DNA of 64,000 nucleotides from G963662655 sp963666875 (lineage in GTDB: Bacteria; Cloacimonadota; Cloacimonadia; Cloacimonadales; JAIOQZ01). The translations under genes and the position numbers were made by a program. Positions 35,280 through 44,461 of this stretch are shown one piece after another. How positions within the stretch are numbered: position 1 is the first letter of the stretch; every line of letters begins with the position of its first letter. The DNA is taken from assembly GCA_963666875.2 (NCBI GenBank), contig CAXXPU010000019.1, forward strand, positions 124,001 through 188,000. The letters are read 5' to 3'. Below the pieces are notes generated by a model. The model was not told the DNA's origin and made no database searches. It saw only the letters and a list, made by a program, of their open reading frames with translations.

Positions 35280-38139
35280 TCACACATCCACCATCACGAT
35301 GGTTATATCGTCCCGCTGCCTCTGGTCTGCCTGGATGCGAACGAGTTCTTCCCGCAACTTCCGGATATGCTGTTCACATGCAAGATTACTCCACTCGGCC
35401 AGCCATTTTTCCACCCGTTTACGCTGCAAGCGAGTCCGTTTGCCGTCCATGATTACCGCGCTGTCCTGCATTCCATCCGTAAGCAGGATGAGGCGGTCAC
35501 CCCGTTCGTACTGAAAAACCTGATCGACGAAGTGCCGCTCCTGATTTCGGTGTATGCCGCCGATCGACTCGCGAACACCCTCGTACCGCAGCAGCTCGCC
35601 CATGCGCACAATGTAGAGATCCAGCTTCGCGCCGCAGAAGACCACCTCGTTCGTAGTCGTGTCGATCCGGCACAGCGAGATGTCCATGCCGTCCTGGCGA
35701 TTCTCCCAGATGTCCTGGTTCATGAGCTGCGTGATAGAGCGGTGGAGGTTATCGAGGATCGTGGCAGGTGAGGATTCCTGCGCGTAGTATAGCGAATCGC
35801 CGCTTTGAAGACTCGCGTAGTGAAACGATGGCGTGTAGTCGGGGAGGTTGAGCGTATAAATATCATCTGCTGTAGCAACGAAAACTTCGCCGCTGTTGGA
35901 TACAGCAATATCGACAATTTCTTCGCCATCCAGTTCGTGACTCAGATCAATGCTGACGAACCGGTCTTCGTCGGGAATGTAGCGAGCGAGACCTGTTGGC
36001 GAATACGTGAGAAAACCATCTTCCGTTGCTTTCCCACCCTCAATCACACCAATGGCAAGTCCTGAGGCGTAATTGTAATCCTGACGATTCCCCAGAGGGT
36101 CCATGCACGAAACTTCCTCGTTCCGATAAAACCACACCTTATCATCATCGATATTCAGGAGATATATTTTTCCGCTATCGCTACTCCCATCGGAATATAT
36201 GACCTCATCGATTTCCGGAGCAAATCGTGATATCTTAAATTCGGCATCATCAAGCTTCAGTTTGGGACTCCATATTGCGAGCATAATCGGATTCGACTGG
36301 AAAATGATAACATTGAAAGCGACACTAATATCATCCTGAGTTGATATCCCTGCAAGACTGAGTTGATATCCCTGCAAGACTGATATGGTATATCGATAGC
36401 TTGACCGCCTCATCCTGATTCACCTCTATATATCTCTCATCCAAGAATTTTCGCATATCCTTTGGAACAATGGTTTCCAGAGAAACATCCTTGCAACATG
36501 ACCCGTTTGAACTCCATAAATGCATTTGATACTTGGCATTTGCAGTGACTTCGATATCACCTGTTATCATTACAAAAAGACCGGAGATATGCCTTTCCAG
36601 CATAAGAGGGACACCGACCATATTGTCGCAGAAATAAACCTCCGTTTGTTTATCGAGACCAAGCTCGTAAACGTGACCTTTACTGCAAACATACACTCCA
36701 TTATTCGTAGATTCATAGACTTTAGGCTTACCAATCTCTCGCATGCATGGATACAATTCTCCCGCTACTTTTATTCCCGTATCACATGCTACAAATGTCT
36801 TTTTATCCTTGTACAGCCATGGACGATCGAAGTGATCTACGAAAAGGAGCTCGTACTTGTTCTTCTTATCCAAAGTCATGATCCGGCTATCGTCGAAAGA
36901 CCCCCATAAGTACTTCCTGTGGATTTCTTCTTCATCATCCCACATGTCCCAACCTCTGAAAGGTAAAAACCAGAGATTGTTTCCATGAATACCTATCTCT
37001 CTGATCGAATCCGTTAACGCACCCGATTCATCGATAGAATGCAAGCAATCTCCATCTGAAACGATCTGCTCCAGCATAGAGCCGCGTAAACGAATCGACA
37101 CAGCTTTCAGGTAGTCGTGATTCTCCCTGAAACTAAATTCCGCTCTTTGCCAGCGACTGATGAAACCCGATGTTGACTTGACTGTATCTGCCATTTTTCT
37201 TTGACGCTCAAACTCGGAATAATCATCGATTGAGACATCCTTGCAGTCATGGGATATCACAAAACAGAAAGGTGTCTTTTTCGGTTGAAAAATCTTGTTG
37301 TTCACGACGACCTTAACATCTTTGCTATCGGCATAGCCAGCGCTGCTCATTATCCAGTACTGATCATCGATCTGGAACATCCCCGTTTCGAGGGGCGGTC
37401 GCGATGGTTCCTGTTCTTTTGTGTCTTCAGTGGACGGTGTCGGAAATTTTTCCTGTGCAAGGAAGTTGTATCCATCATCATCGACATACCCATACTCGGT
37501 TATTGTGATATTGTGGTAATCATCATCAACCTGGGCAAGTGATGAGCACATCCAGATTGTATCCGAATCGGGAAATTTAGTATATGTTTTTGAGACATAT
37601 CCGTTCTCATTGTTCGAGGAAGGCAAGCCATCGCAATGAAATGTAGATACTTTGTATTCACGTTGCGACACCCGTACTTTCTCAATATCCGTAAGCAGCA
37701 CAAGTTCAGCATCATCCGATATATAGAAATACTGTGGCATGGCTATTCGAATATGATGGTACTCCGAATCGCGAGAACATCCCCCCCACCAGATGACATC
37801 CTGATAACCGTTAGCATATTCGGTGACACAAAATACATTCGTGTGAAGCGAGTCCGCATGTATATTGACTATTTTCGTATCCATCCCGAGATATTCATCC
37901 AGAGGCAGAATCTTTGTTCCATCGTAAAGGTAGTATTCACCATCCTGACCTTTCGTCCACACATAGCCAAAACGATCCTGAAATAATATGTCCTGGATCG
38001 GTGGATTACCGCTTTCGAATCGAAAACGCTTAATCTGATCGTGTGTATCATTACTTTCGATGGCCGGCAGAGCACTGCAAGCAAGGATCACGATAATCGT
38101 CAGGATCGAGATTTTCATTATGGCAAGTGACGTTCGCAT
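35280..38139 (-). pseudogene. SiaA-like sensor phosphatase (SpoIIE/PP2C type), split by a 22-bp tandem duplication
   Basis: Two overlapping frames (36331-38139 and 35280-36413) form one 945-residue protein if one copy of a 22-bp tandem duplication (36339-36382) is removed; 2860 minus 22 is divisible by three and the sequence joins smoothly at HISLAGISTQDD. The N-terminus has a signal peptide or lipoprotein signal (VILACSA). Then comes a long propeller-like sensor region and finally the C-terminal half of a SpoIIE/PP2C phosphatase: DGMDISLCRID, ILLTDGMQDS and RDDITIVMV. The earlier half with the GDxSGHG metal-binding motif is not found. It diverges from a SiaB-SiaC operon, where a SiaA phosphatase is expected. 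Codon use is more AT-rich than around it. Probably inactive in this assembly, or switched by slippage. Confidence 0.75.
36339..36382. repeat. 22-bp exact tandem duplication inside the SiaA-like gene
   Basis: The unit beginning AGTTGATATCCC and ending AAGACTG occurs twice head to tail with no mismatch (36339-36360, 36361-36382). As 22 is not a multiple of three it shifts the frame, and the first frame ends within the second copy. Confidence 0.95.
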
Positions 38140-38226
38140 AGGGTTCCCCTTAAAAAGAAGATATATAAATCATGACGGAAGGTGAGGATTGTCCAGCTTT
38201 TTCTTTTGCGGTGGCGGAAAAACATC

Positions 38227-38255
38227 TTGACAGTTGACGATATCGAACGGGATAT
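38227..38255 (+). promoter_or_regulatory. Possible promoter for the sia-cyclase operon
   Basis: TTGACA (38227-38232), 17-base spacer, GGATAT (38250-38255), about 35 bases before the siaB-like ATG. The -35 box is perfect, the -10 box weak. The 151-base gap also has to hold the promoter of the divergent SiaA-like gene. Confidence 0.35.
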
Positions 38256-38290
38256 TCATTAAAAACGCGATAAGGCATGCAGGAGCGCAC

Positions 38291-38872
38291 ATGAATATGT
38301 TCGATCAATTGCAATTACAGGATCTGTATCGACTGGTCAGCGTCAACGGCATCACGTTTTCGTACAAGGGTCCGATCACGCAGGACATCCTGGAGGTCGT
38401 AGGCGACAGCCTGCGGGACAAGCTCTCCTCGCAGGCGATCGAGAACAAGCTGATCCGGCGGGTGTTTTCCGTGTTCATCGAAGACGCGCAGAACGTACTG
38501 AAGCACTCGTACGAGCGGAGCGAAACGCTGTCCGAAATCAAGCCGGGCGTAGGGATCGTCGGTGTTGGACGCAACGAAGACAACGAGTTCTACGTCTTCA
38601 GCGGCAATTTCATCCTGCGCAAGAACGAAGCCGGGTTGAAAAAGCAGATCGATTATGTGAACTCGCTGGATCCGCAGCAGCTTCAGGAATACTACAACCA
38701 GCGGCGCAAGAGCGGCACGCTGACCGAAGAAGGCAGTGCCGGACTCGGTTTCATCGATATGGCGCGGAAGTCGGGTAATCCGCTTCAATACAGGCTCACG
38801 CCGTGCGACGATGAGAAGACGTTCTTCGAGGTCGTCATCACGATTTCAGATCGCAGACAGGAGGAGAAATGA
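38291..38872 (+). CDS. siaB: SiaB-family protein kinase
   Basis: 193 residues of the SiaB type (formerly DUF6272), a GHKL-like kinase. Visible are the N-box-like EDAQNVLKHS (E64, N68) and the Gly-rich GSAGLGFIDMARKSG (149-163) that ends the nucleotide pocket. In Pseudomonas aeruginosa SiaB phosphorylates SiaC on a threonine and so turns off SiaD. AGGAG five bases before the ATG at 38291 sets the start. The stop overlaps the siaC ATG (ATGA). No membrane segments, so cytoplasmic. Confidence 0.85.
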   Translation: MNMFDQLQLQDLYRLVSVNGITFSYKGPITQDILEVVGDSLRDKLSSQAIENKLIRRVFSVFIEDAQNVLKHSYERSETLSEIKPGVGIVGVGRNEDNEFYVFSGNFILRKNEAGLKKQIDYVNSLDPQQLQEYYNQRRKSGTLTEEGSAGLGFIDMARKSGNPLQYRLTPCDDEKTFFEVVITISDRRQEEK

Positions 38873-39258
38873 ACATCCAGTCCTTGCATGTACCGTTGAA
38901 GAAATCCACTCCTGCGGTCGATTTCGACGTTGACAATGCGCTGCTAAAGATCGAAGGTGAGAGCTATCCCGAAAACGCCTACCTCTTCTTCCAGGACGTC
39001 CTGAAATGGCTGGAGGAATTCTTTGCCCAATGCGACAGGAAGATCACTTTCGAGATCAAGATACCCTACATGAACACCAGCTCCACGAAGGTTTTTACCG
39101 ATATCTTCGATATGGTGGAAGATTTCGCCGGGAAGGGCGGCGAGGTACTCGTCCGGTGGTTCTACGAGGAAGACGACGAAGATTCCTATTACAACGGAGT
39201 CGAACTGCTTCAGGAACTGGAATTCCCGAAAGAAATGGTTCCCTATCTGGATGAATAG
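38869..39258 (+). CDS. siaC: SiaC-family regulatory phosphoprotein (DUF1987)
   Basis: 129 residues, the usual length. The family core is present: TPAVDFDVDNALLKIEGESYPENAYLFF at the start and YMNTSSTKVF at 67-76. T70 in NTSSTK is at about the place of the phosphorylated Thr68 of P. aeruginosa SiaC (by motif, not by alignment). Known role: unphosphorylated SiaC binds and stimulates the SiaD diguanylate cyclase; SiaB adds and SiaA removes the phosphate. Here the gene after it encodes an adenylate cyclase instead, whose start overlaps by eight bases. Confidence 0.88.
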   Translation: MNIQSLHVPLKKSTPAVDFDVDNALLKIEGESYPENAYLFFQDVLKWLEEFFAQCDRKITFEIKIPYMNTSSTKVFTDIFDMVEDFAGKGGEVLVRWFYEEDDEDSYYNGVELLQELEFPKEMVPYLDE

Positions 39259-40237
39259 AATGCCTCAGACGAAGCAGCCCGATATCTTCCAGAAAGAAAA
39301 AGAGCTGATCGACGAAATGAGCCGCATCGCCCAACAGGAGGATTTTGAGGCGCAAGATATTCATGGCGACTTCAAGAATCTACTGAAACAATACAAACGA
39401 CTGCTGCGCCAAACCGAAGCCCTCACGAAGACCAGCGACAACACGCAGCACAAGCTGATCACGATCCAGGATCGACTGGGGCGCTACGTCTCGCCGCAAC
39501 TGAAAAAGAAGATCCTCTCGCTCAAGGAGAAGGTGGAGATCCAAACCCGGCGTCGGAAACTCACGGTATTTTTCTCGGATATCAAGGACTTCTCCACCAT
39601 CACATCGCACATGGAAAGCGAAGCGCTGAGCGAACTCCTGAATCGTTACCTGGACGAGATGACCGTCATCATCCATAAGTGGGGCGGGACGCTCGATAAA
39701 TATATCGGCGACGCCATCATGGTCTTCTTCGGCGACCCGGTATTCGAGTCGGACGCGAAGCACGCCATGCAGTGCGTGAACATGGCGCTCGACATGCGCG
39801 ACCGGCTTAAGGAACTGCAACAGGGGTGGTTCTCCGAAGGCTATCAGGAGCCGCTTCACTGCCGGATGGGGATTGCGACGGGTTACTGCACGGTCGGGAA
39901 TTTCGGAACCAGCGAGCGGATGGATTACACCATCATCGGATCGACCGTCAATCTCGCAGCCCGGCTCGAGGACGCCTGCGACGTCGATGATATCCTGATC
40001 AGCCACGAGACCTGGGGACTGGTGCGCGACCACACGATCTGCTCCCATCCCGAAGCCCTATCCTTGAAAGGATTTACGCAACCGCAAATCGCATACAAAT
40101 TGCTGGGCGCAAAGGACGAGGACGAACAGAAGATTCTTCATCTGGAGAATGAAGAATTGGGCTACTCGATCAAGCTGAACCCGAATCGTTTCAGCAAACA
40201 AGATCTGATCGAGCTGATCGAGAAAATCCAGTTGTAG
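39251..40237 (+). CDS. Class III adenylate cyclase
   Basis: 328 residues. An N-terminal helical region (about 10-95) with coiled-coil pattern precedes a class III cyclase domain (about 102-300). Both metal aspartates are present (D110 in FFSDIKDFS and D154 in YIGDAIMVFFGDP), the base-recognition pair is K150 and D225 (MDYTIIG), which predicts ATP rather than GTP as substrate, and N234 and R238 (VNLAARLE) stabilise the transition state. All parts for activity are there. No membrane helix. The start may be 39251 or the ATG at 39260; neither has a strong ribosome site, consistent with coupling to siaC. Occupies the place of SiaD; likely controlled by SiaC through the helical region (inference). 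Confidence 0.9.
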   Translation: MNRMPQTKQPDIFQKEKELIDEMSRIAQQEDFEAQDIHGDFKNLLKQYKRLLRQTEALTKTSDNTQHKLITIQDRLGRYVSPQLKKKILSLKEKVEIQTRRRKLTVFFSDIKDFSTITSHMESEALSELLNRYLDEMTVIIHKWGGTLDKYIGDAIMVFFGDPVFESDAKHAMQCVNMALDMRDRLKELQQGWFSEGYQEPLHCRMGIATGYCTVGNFGTSERMDYTIIGSTVNLAARLEDACDVDDILISHETWGLVRDHTICSHPEALSLKGFTQPQIAYKLLGAKDEDEQKILHLENEELGYSIKLNPNRFSKQDLIELIEKIQL

Positions 40238-40247
40238 AACCTCGAAT

Positions 40248-43200
40248 ATGCCACAAAGCCGCAACGAATTGACCGTCCAGGAATCCCATAAACTTTTCGC
40301 CTCCATCCTCCTGGTCTTCTGTCGTCTGGCTCGTATGCGGCCCGACGACCAGAACTCCACCCGTGCGCTCATGACCGTCTTTCGAACCATGTTCCGGCGC
40401 GAGCTGACAGTTCGGGACGTCCAGGAAACCTTACAGCAAACCGAGATCACCATCCGCGACGCGGTGAGCCTGCTGCACCGTCACATCAACGACGGCGAGC
40501 GGATCAATCTCATGATGAACCTCTTCGCGTTCGTCTATTACAGCGGTCAGTACGACGCCCTCCTGAGCCTCGAACTGATCAAGTTCATCGACCTGATGTA
40601 TATCGACATCCAGCTCCTGGACGGAATGCTGGACATGCTCGAAAAGGACGCAGGCGAGATATGGCTCGACCGCTCAATACTGATCGAGATGAGCCGGAGC
40701 AGGCTTTTCCACAACGTGATGGTGCTCTCTACAAATCCTTTGGAAACAACGCTGCCGCTCCGGAAGAATGATGACGCCTCCGCCTCCGTAATCGCGCTGC
40801 GGTTGCCGGGGTATCTGCTGGTGGGATCGACAATAGACGGCGATTTTGCCATCGACGGTAATCCGTGCCGCATCCATCGCGTCTATCGCATGCGCGAAAA
40901 CAGCGCCGTCACCCTCGGAAACCCGCAATCGAACCTTAGCGCTGACGAGATATTGAGTCTCTACAACCGCGTCCGGGGCAGCTATTCACAGAAATTTACC
41001 GACGGGTCCAACACCCTCAGCGTATCCATCTCCGAGGGGAAAATGACCTGGAAATGCCGGGGATGCGCCGCGAAGGTCAACGACGAAAAGCGCGCAAAGA
41101 AAGGCGAGCTGTTCATCAACGATGCAATCACGCTCGACCGGAAGTTCTCGGGACTGGAAATCCTGCTCGGACAAACGGATCGTAGCGCGGATGCAGCGAA
41201 CAACCTGGTTTATTTCCAGCCGGGCGCGAATAATGAATTTTACGTTTACGACCGACCGCACCAGGAAGGTTTTTTTATCGAGAAAATCGACGGACAATTC
41301 TGGCTGCATCCGGGCAGCAAATCGAGAATCCTGTGCGAAGGAAAACCAGTCGATTCTCCCTCGCCCGTCGAGCCGAACGGTACCCGCATTCAGCACAAGG
41401 GAAATTCGTTCGTCATCAGCAGGCAGCTCACGCTGTTGAAGCTCCCACGCATCGTCGAAACATTCGGCGTGAGCGACCTCGTCTGCTATTACAAGGAAAG
41501 CAACGATCCCGCACTCGACCACGTGACCTTCGACCTGAAGCGCGGCGAGATCATGGCCATCATGGGACCCAGCGGCAGCGGTAAAACGACGCTCCTGAAG
41601 CTGCTTACCACCGAAAGACAACCGGCTGGCGGCGTAATCCGCATCGACAACGAGGATATCCGACAGGATATCCGAGGTTATCAGCAACTTGTGGGATACG
41701 TTCCGCAGCACGATCTACTGTTCGAGCGTATGACAGTCGAAGAAAACGTCCGTTTCCGACTCTGGCTTACCAGACCGGATACCCCTTCCGGACAGCGACA
41801 GCGAAGGGTTGAAGAAATCCTGCATCAGATGGGACTCTTCGACAAACGCGACCTCATCGTGGGCGACAACCAGAACCGCAAGATCAGTGGCGGCGAGCGC
41901 CGGAGGCTGAACATCGCGCTCGAACTCGTCTCCGATCCCTCCATTCTCATCCTCGACGAACCGACTTCGGGACTGTCTTCCAAAGACTCCGAATCGCTCA
42001 TGCGTATCCTTCAAGACCTGAAAAGGCAAGGGAAAATCATCGTCGCGACCATCCATCAGCCCAGCGCCACCCTGCTGCGATCATTCGACAAGCTCCTGTT
42101 CCTCGATCGCGGCGGCGTGACGGTCTATGTGGGCAGCATCACCGGGGCATTCTCCTTCTTCGATCGCGAGTGTACCGAGTTAAACGACTTCGAACTGTTC
42201 GCCAAGCGCAGACTGAGGGCGCCGGAATACCTCTTCGATATCCTCGAGCACACCGGCCCGAACGATCAGAGAACCTATCCGCCCGAATACTGGCGCGAAC
42301 GAAATCGTGAATCACGGGTCGCGGACGTCCTGCAAAACAAAGACGACCATGATGGCAACCGCCGGATCGAATCAAGCAGCTCGAACATAAGGAAAAAGGC
42401 GGGAATCCGTCAATTCCTGATCCTGCTTCTGCGTTCGTGGAAACAACTCATGGCGAAGAAGCTCAATCTCGTTTTCACTTTCATCGCCTCGCCGCTGTTA
42501 GCGCTGATCGTCGCCGTTCTTCTCCGCGCAACACCTGAAGATAACTGTTATTCCTACTTCAACAACGATAACATCGCCATCTTCAGCTTCATCTCGATCA
42601 TCGTCTTTATCTTCCTGGGAATGGTCAACAGCCTCGACGAACTATCCTCCGAACGGTACATCCTCAAGCGCGAAGCCATGCAGCACGTCAAACCGCTGAT
42701 CTATTTCCTGGCGAAGCTTGTTCCGCTTCTGTTCTTCTCGGAGGTTCAGGTCGCGCTGTACATCCTGATCGCGTCGTTGATTCTCGGAATCCACGGATCG
42801 TTCCTGGTGTATAGCTCATACCTTTTACTTGCGGCGGTCTCGGGACTGAGCCTCGGTCTTCTGGCATCCGCGTTGTTCTCCGACCGGGCGGTTCAGGTCA
42901 ACATCCTGCCGCTGGTCATCATCCCGCAGATATTGTTCGCGGGAGCCGTGATACCGTTCTCATCGATGAATCGAGCCCTCTCGTTCTCTTCCGATCGAGC
43001 CGTACCCGAGTTCTGCAACATGATCCCAAGTCGCTGGCTGTTCGAGGGTCTCCTCACCGGCATCTCCGATAAAAACTATTACGACCGGACACTGCGAGAT
43101 TTCCGTGAGCGGCGGCTTAGCTGCGATTCGCTGGAGGAGAAACAAGACGTCTCCTGCGAAAAGGACCGATTCATGCACGATTATCGGGACGCACTTTATC

Positions 43201-43403
43201 GCAACAAAAAGATCAGTCTGGCGGTCTCCGCTGCCTACGGTAAAAGCCTCAACAGCGAGCGCTATATTCACCTATCGCCGAAACGTGAATTTTGGGGGAT
43301 CCGCATGCATACCTTCCATTTCAACGCATGGGTCGTACGCTTGCTATCGCTTCTCGCACTGGCAGCGACGGCGGTGGTTTTACAAAGGCGGGTCCGATCA
43401 TGA
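40248..43403 (+). CDS. TerB-like / FHA-like / ABCG-type ABC transporter fusion
   Basis: 1051 residues. The first 145 or so are all-alpha and TerB-like (SHKLFASILLVFCRLARMRP ... ERINLMMNLFAFVYYSG). Residues about 180-420 hold beta-rich modules, one FHA-like (EGKPVDSPSPVEPNGTRI, NSFVISR). An ABCG ATPase follows: Walker A GPSGSGKT (440-447), signature ISGGERRRLNIALE (546-559), Walker B ILDEPTSGL with D570/E571 and H-loop TIHQPS. The last 330 residues are an ABC-2 permease with about six helices. FHA modules usually read phosphothreonine. Lies ten bases after the cyclase and its stop overlaps the first CNBD gene. Transported substrate unknown. Confidence 0.88.
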   Translation: MPQSRNELTVQESHKLFASILLVFCRLARMRPDDQNSTRALMTVFRTMFRRELTVRDVQETLQQTEITIRDAVSLLHRHINDGERINLMMNLFAFVYYSGQYDALLSLELIKFIDLMYIDIQLLDGMLDMLEKDAGEIWLDRSILIEMSRSRLFHNVMVLSTNPLETTLPLRKNDDASASVIALRLPGYLLVGSTIDGDFAIDGNPCRIHRVYRMRENSAVTLGNPQSNLSADEILSLYNRVRGSYSQKFTDGSNTLSVSISEGKMTWKCRGCAAKVNDEKRAKKGELFINDAITLDRKFSGLEILLGQTDRSADAANNLVYFQPGANNEFYVYDRPHQEGFFIEKIDGQFWLHPGSKSRILCEGKPVDSPSPVEPNGTRIQHKGNSFVISRQLTLLKLPRIVETFGVSDLVCYYKESNDPALDHVTFDLKRGEIMAIMGPSGSGKTTLLKLLTTERQPAGGVIRIDNEDIRQDIRGYQQLVGYVPQHDLLFERMTVEENVRFRLWLTRPDTPSGQRQRRVEEILHQMGLFDKRDLIVGDNQNRKISGGERRRLNIALELVSDPSILILDEPTSGLSSKDSESLMRILQDLKRQGKIIVATIHQPSATLLRSFDKLLFLDRGGVTVYVGSITGAFSFFDRECTELNDFELFAKRRLRAPEYLFDILEHTGPNDQRTYPPEYWRERNRESRVADVLQNKDDHDGNRRIESSSSNIRKKAGIRQFLILLLRSWKQLMAKKLNLVFTFIASPLLALIVAVLLRATPEDNCYSYFNNDNIAIFSFISIIVFIFLGMVNSLDELSSERYILKREAMQHVKPLIYFLAKLVPLLFFSEVQVALYILIASLILGIHGSFLVYSSYLLLAAVSGLSLGLLASALFSDRAVQVNILPLVIIPQILFAGAVIPFSSMNRALSFSSDRAVPEFCNMIPSRWLFEGLLTGISDKNYYDRTLRDFRERRLSCDSLEEKQDVSCEKDRFMHDYRDALYRNKKISLAVSAAYGKSLNSERYIHLSPKREFWGIRMHTFHFNAWVVRLLSLLALAATAVVLQRRVRS

Positions 43404-43852
43404 ATCTGTTCACTCGGCAGCGCGACAACGACCTTCTGAAGTATCTCAACAACGACGAAGCGGTTCTGATAAAAGAAATCGCCAGTGAAGTGAACCTGCC
43501 CCCCGGTACGACGATTTTCAATTCCGGCGACCGCATCCACGATATCTATATTGTCCGCTCCGGTACAGTGGCGCTCTCAGAGCTTTCACCGAGCGGAAAG
43601 CGAATCGAACTCGGTGTAGTTTTCCCGGACGAGTTGCTCTGCGCGGAGAACTTCATCGCTCCCGTTTCCGCGATGTACACGGCTGTTACAGCTTCTCATG
43701 TATCTCTCATGAAGATCCCGCACAAACATTTTCGCAGTGTTTTGAAAGCGAATCTGTCATTGAACGTAAAGATTCAGGCAGCGCTAAACGATAGCCTCGC
43801 AGAGAAGACGATTCGCATTACGCAGATGCTGACGAAGGATAATCGAACATGA
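43400..43852 (+). CDS. Cyclic-nucleotide-binding-domain protein 1
   Basis: 150 residues, a lone CNBD: the beta roll is IASEVNLPPGTTIFNSGDRIHDIYIVRSGTVALSE-like (key PPGTTIFNSGD, IYIVRSGTV) with C-terminal helices. In the phosphate-binding cassette region (PDELLCAENFIAPVSAMYTAVTAS) there is no arginine at the usual place, so cAMP binding is doubtful. No DNA-binding domain follows. The start at 43400 overlaps the ABC gene stop (ATGA), and its own stop overlaps the next CNBD gene (ATGA). It may be a paired, ligand-free partner of CNBD protein 2. Confidence 0.85.
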   Translation: MNLFTRQRDNDLLKYLNNDEAVLIKEIASEVNLPPGTTIFNSGDRIHDIYIVRSGTVALSELSPSGKRIELGVVFPDELLCAENFIAPVSAMYTAVTASHVSLMKIPHKHFRSVLKANLSLNVKIQAALNDSLAEKTIRITQMLTKDNRT

Positions 43853-44307
43853 ACCGGGATGACTTGCATCATACGGCAACGCTATTCAGAAAGCTCGATC
43901 AGGAGCAGCTCGGAGCGCTCATCCAAGTGGCAAGAGAAACGAGCTACAAGTCCGACACGGTTATCATGCGATACGGCGACCGGGACCGCGATATAATCGT
44001 GATTCTCGAGGGCGCGGTCTCCGTGGAGATCCCCACGGGCGACAACCAGTATCTTCAGGTCGCACGACTCGGACAATACGAAACCATCGGTGAAATGAAC
44101 TTCATCCTCCCGCTAAGAAGAACCGCACAAATCAAAGCAATACAGGATGTCTCATGCCTTGTTTTCGACTACTACGGCCTATGCGATTTCTTTCGGAAAA
44201 ATCCTGAGATCGCACTGAAAGTATTCGAAGCCATCAACGTATCGATGGTCGAAAAACTGGGCAGATCGATCGATCATCTTGTTGAAACCTCGTCCGTTGC
44301 AGGATGA
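43849..44307 (+). CDS. Cyclic-nucleotide-binding-domain protein 2
   Basis: 152 residues, a lone CNBD. Its phosphate-binding cassette is near canonical: IGEMNFILPLRRTAQIKA, with Glu after Gly and an RRTA arginine, as in cAMP receptors. The roll is SDTVIMRYGDRDRDIIVILEGAVSVEI. No helix-turn-helix or enzyme domain is attached, so it should act by binding a partner, possibly the preceding proteins. Last gene of the coupled operon that begins at 38291; its position after an adenylate cyclase supports cAMP as ligand (inference). Confidence 0.87.
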   Translation: MNRDDLHHTATLFRKLDQEQLGALIQVARETSYKSDTVIMRYGDRDRDIIVILEGAVSVEIPTGDNQYLQVARLGQYETIGEMNFILPLRRTAQIKAIQDVSCLVFDYYGLCDFFRKNPEIALKVFEAINVSMVEKLGRSIDHLVETSSVAG

Positions 44308-44461
44308 GAATCACCGCATAACGCCAATATAACGAGCATGTTACGACACGAGGAATCGTGTGCGCAGAACCAAAAGAGAAAAATTATCCAGATTGTTCTT
44401 GCGCTAATTTTATAATGAATTATTGTTGTTGGGTAATATTCTAATGCAAGAGGTGAATAAC

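Noticed and set aside
38869..39258. SiaC-like protein as an anti-sigma-factor antagonist (STAS)
   Set aside because: The NTSSTK and EGESYPENAYLFF blocks and the SiaB neighbour fit SiaC/DUF1987; STAS proteins have a different phosphorylation-site motif.
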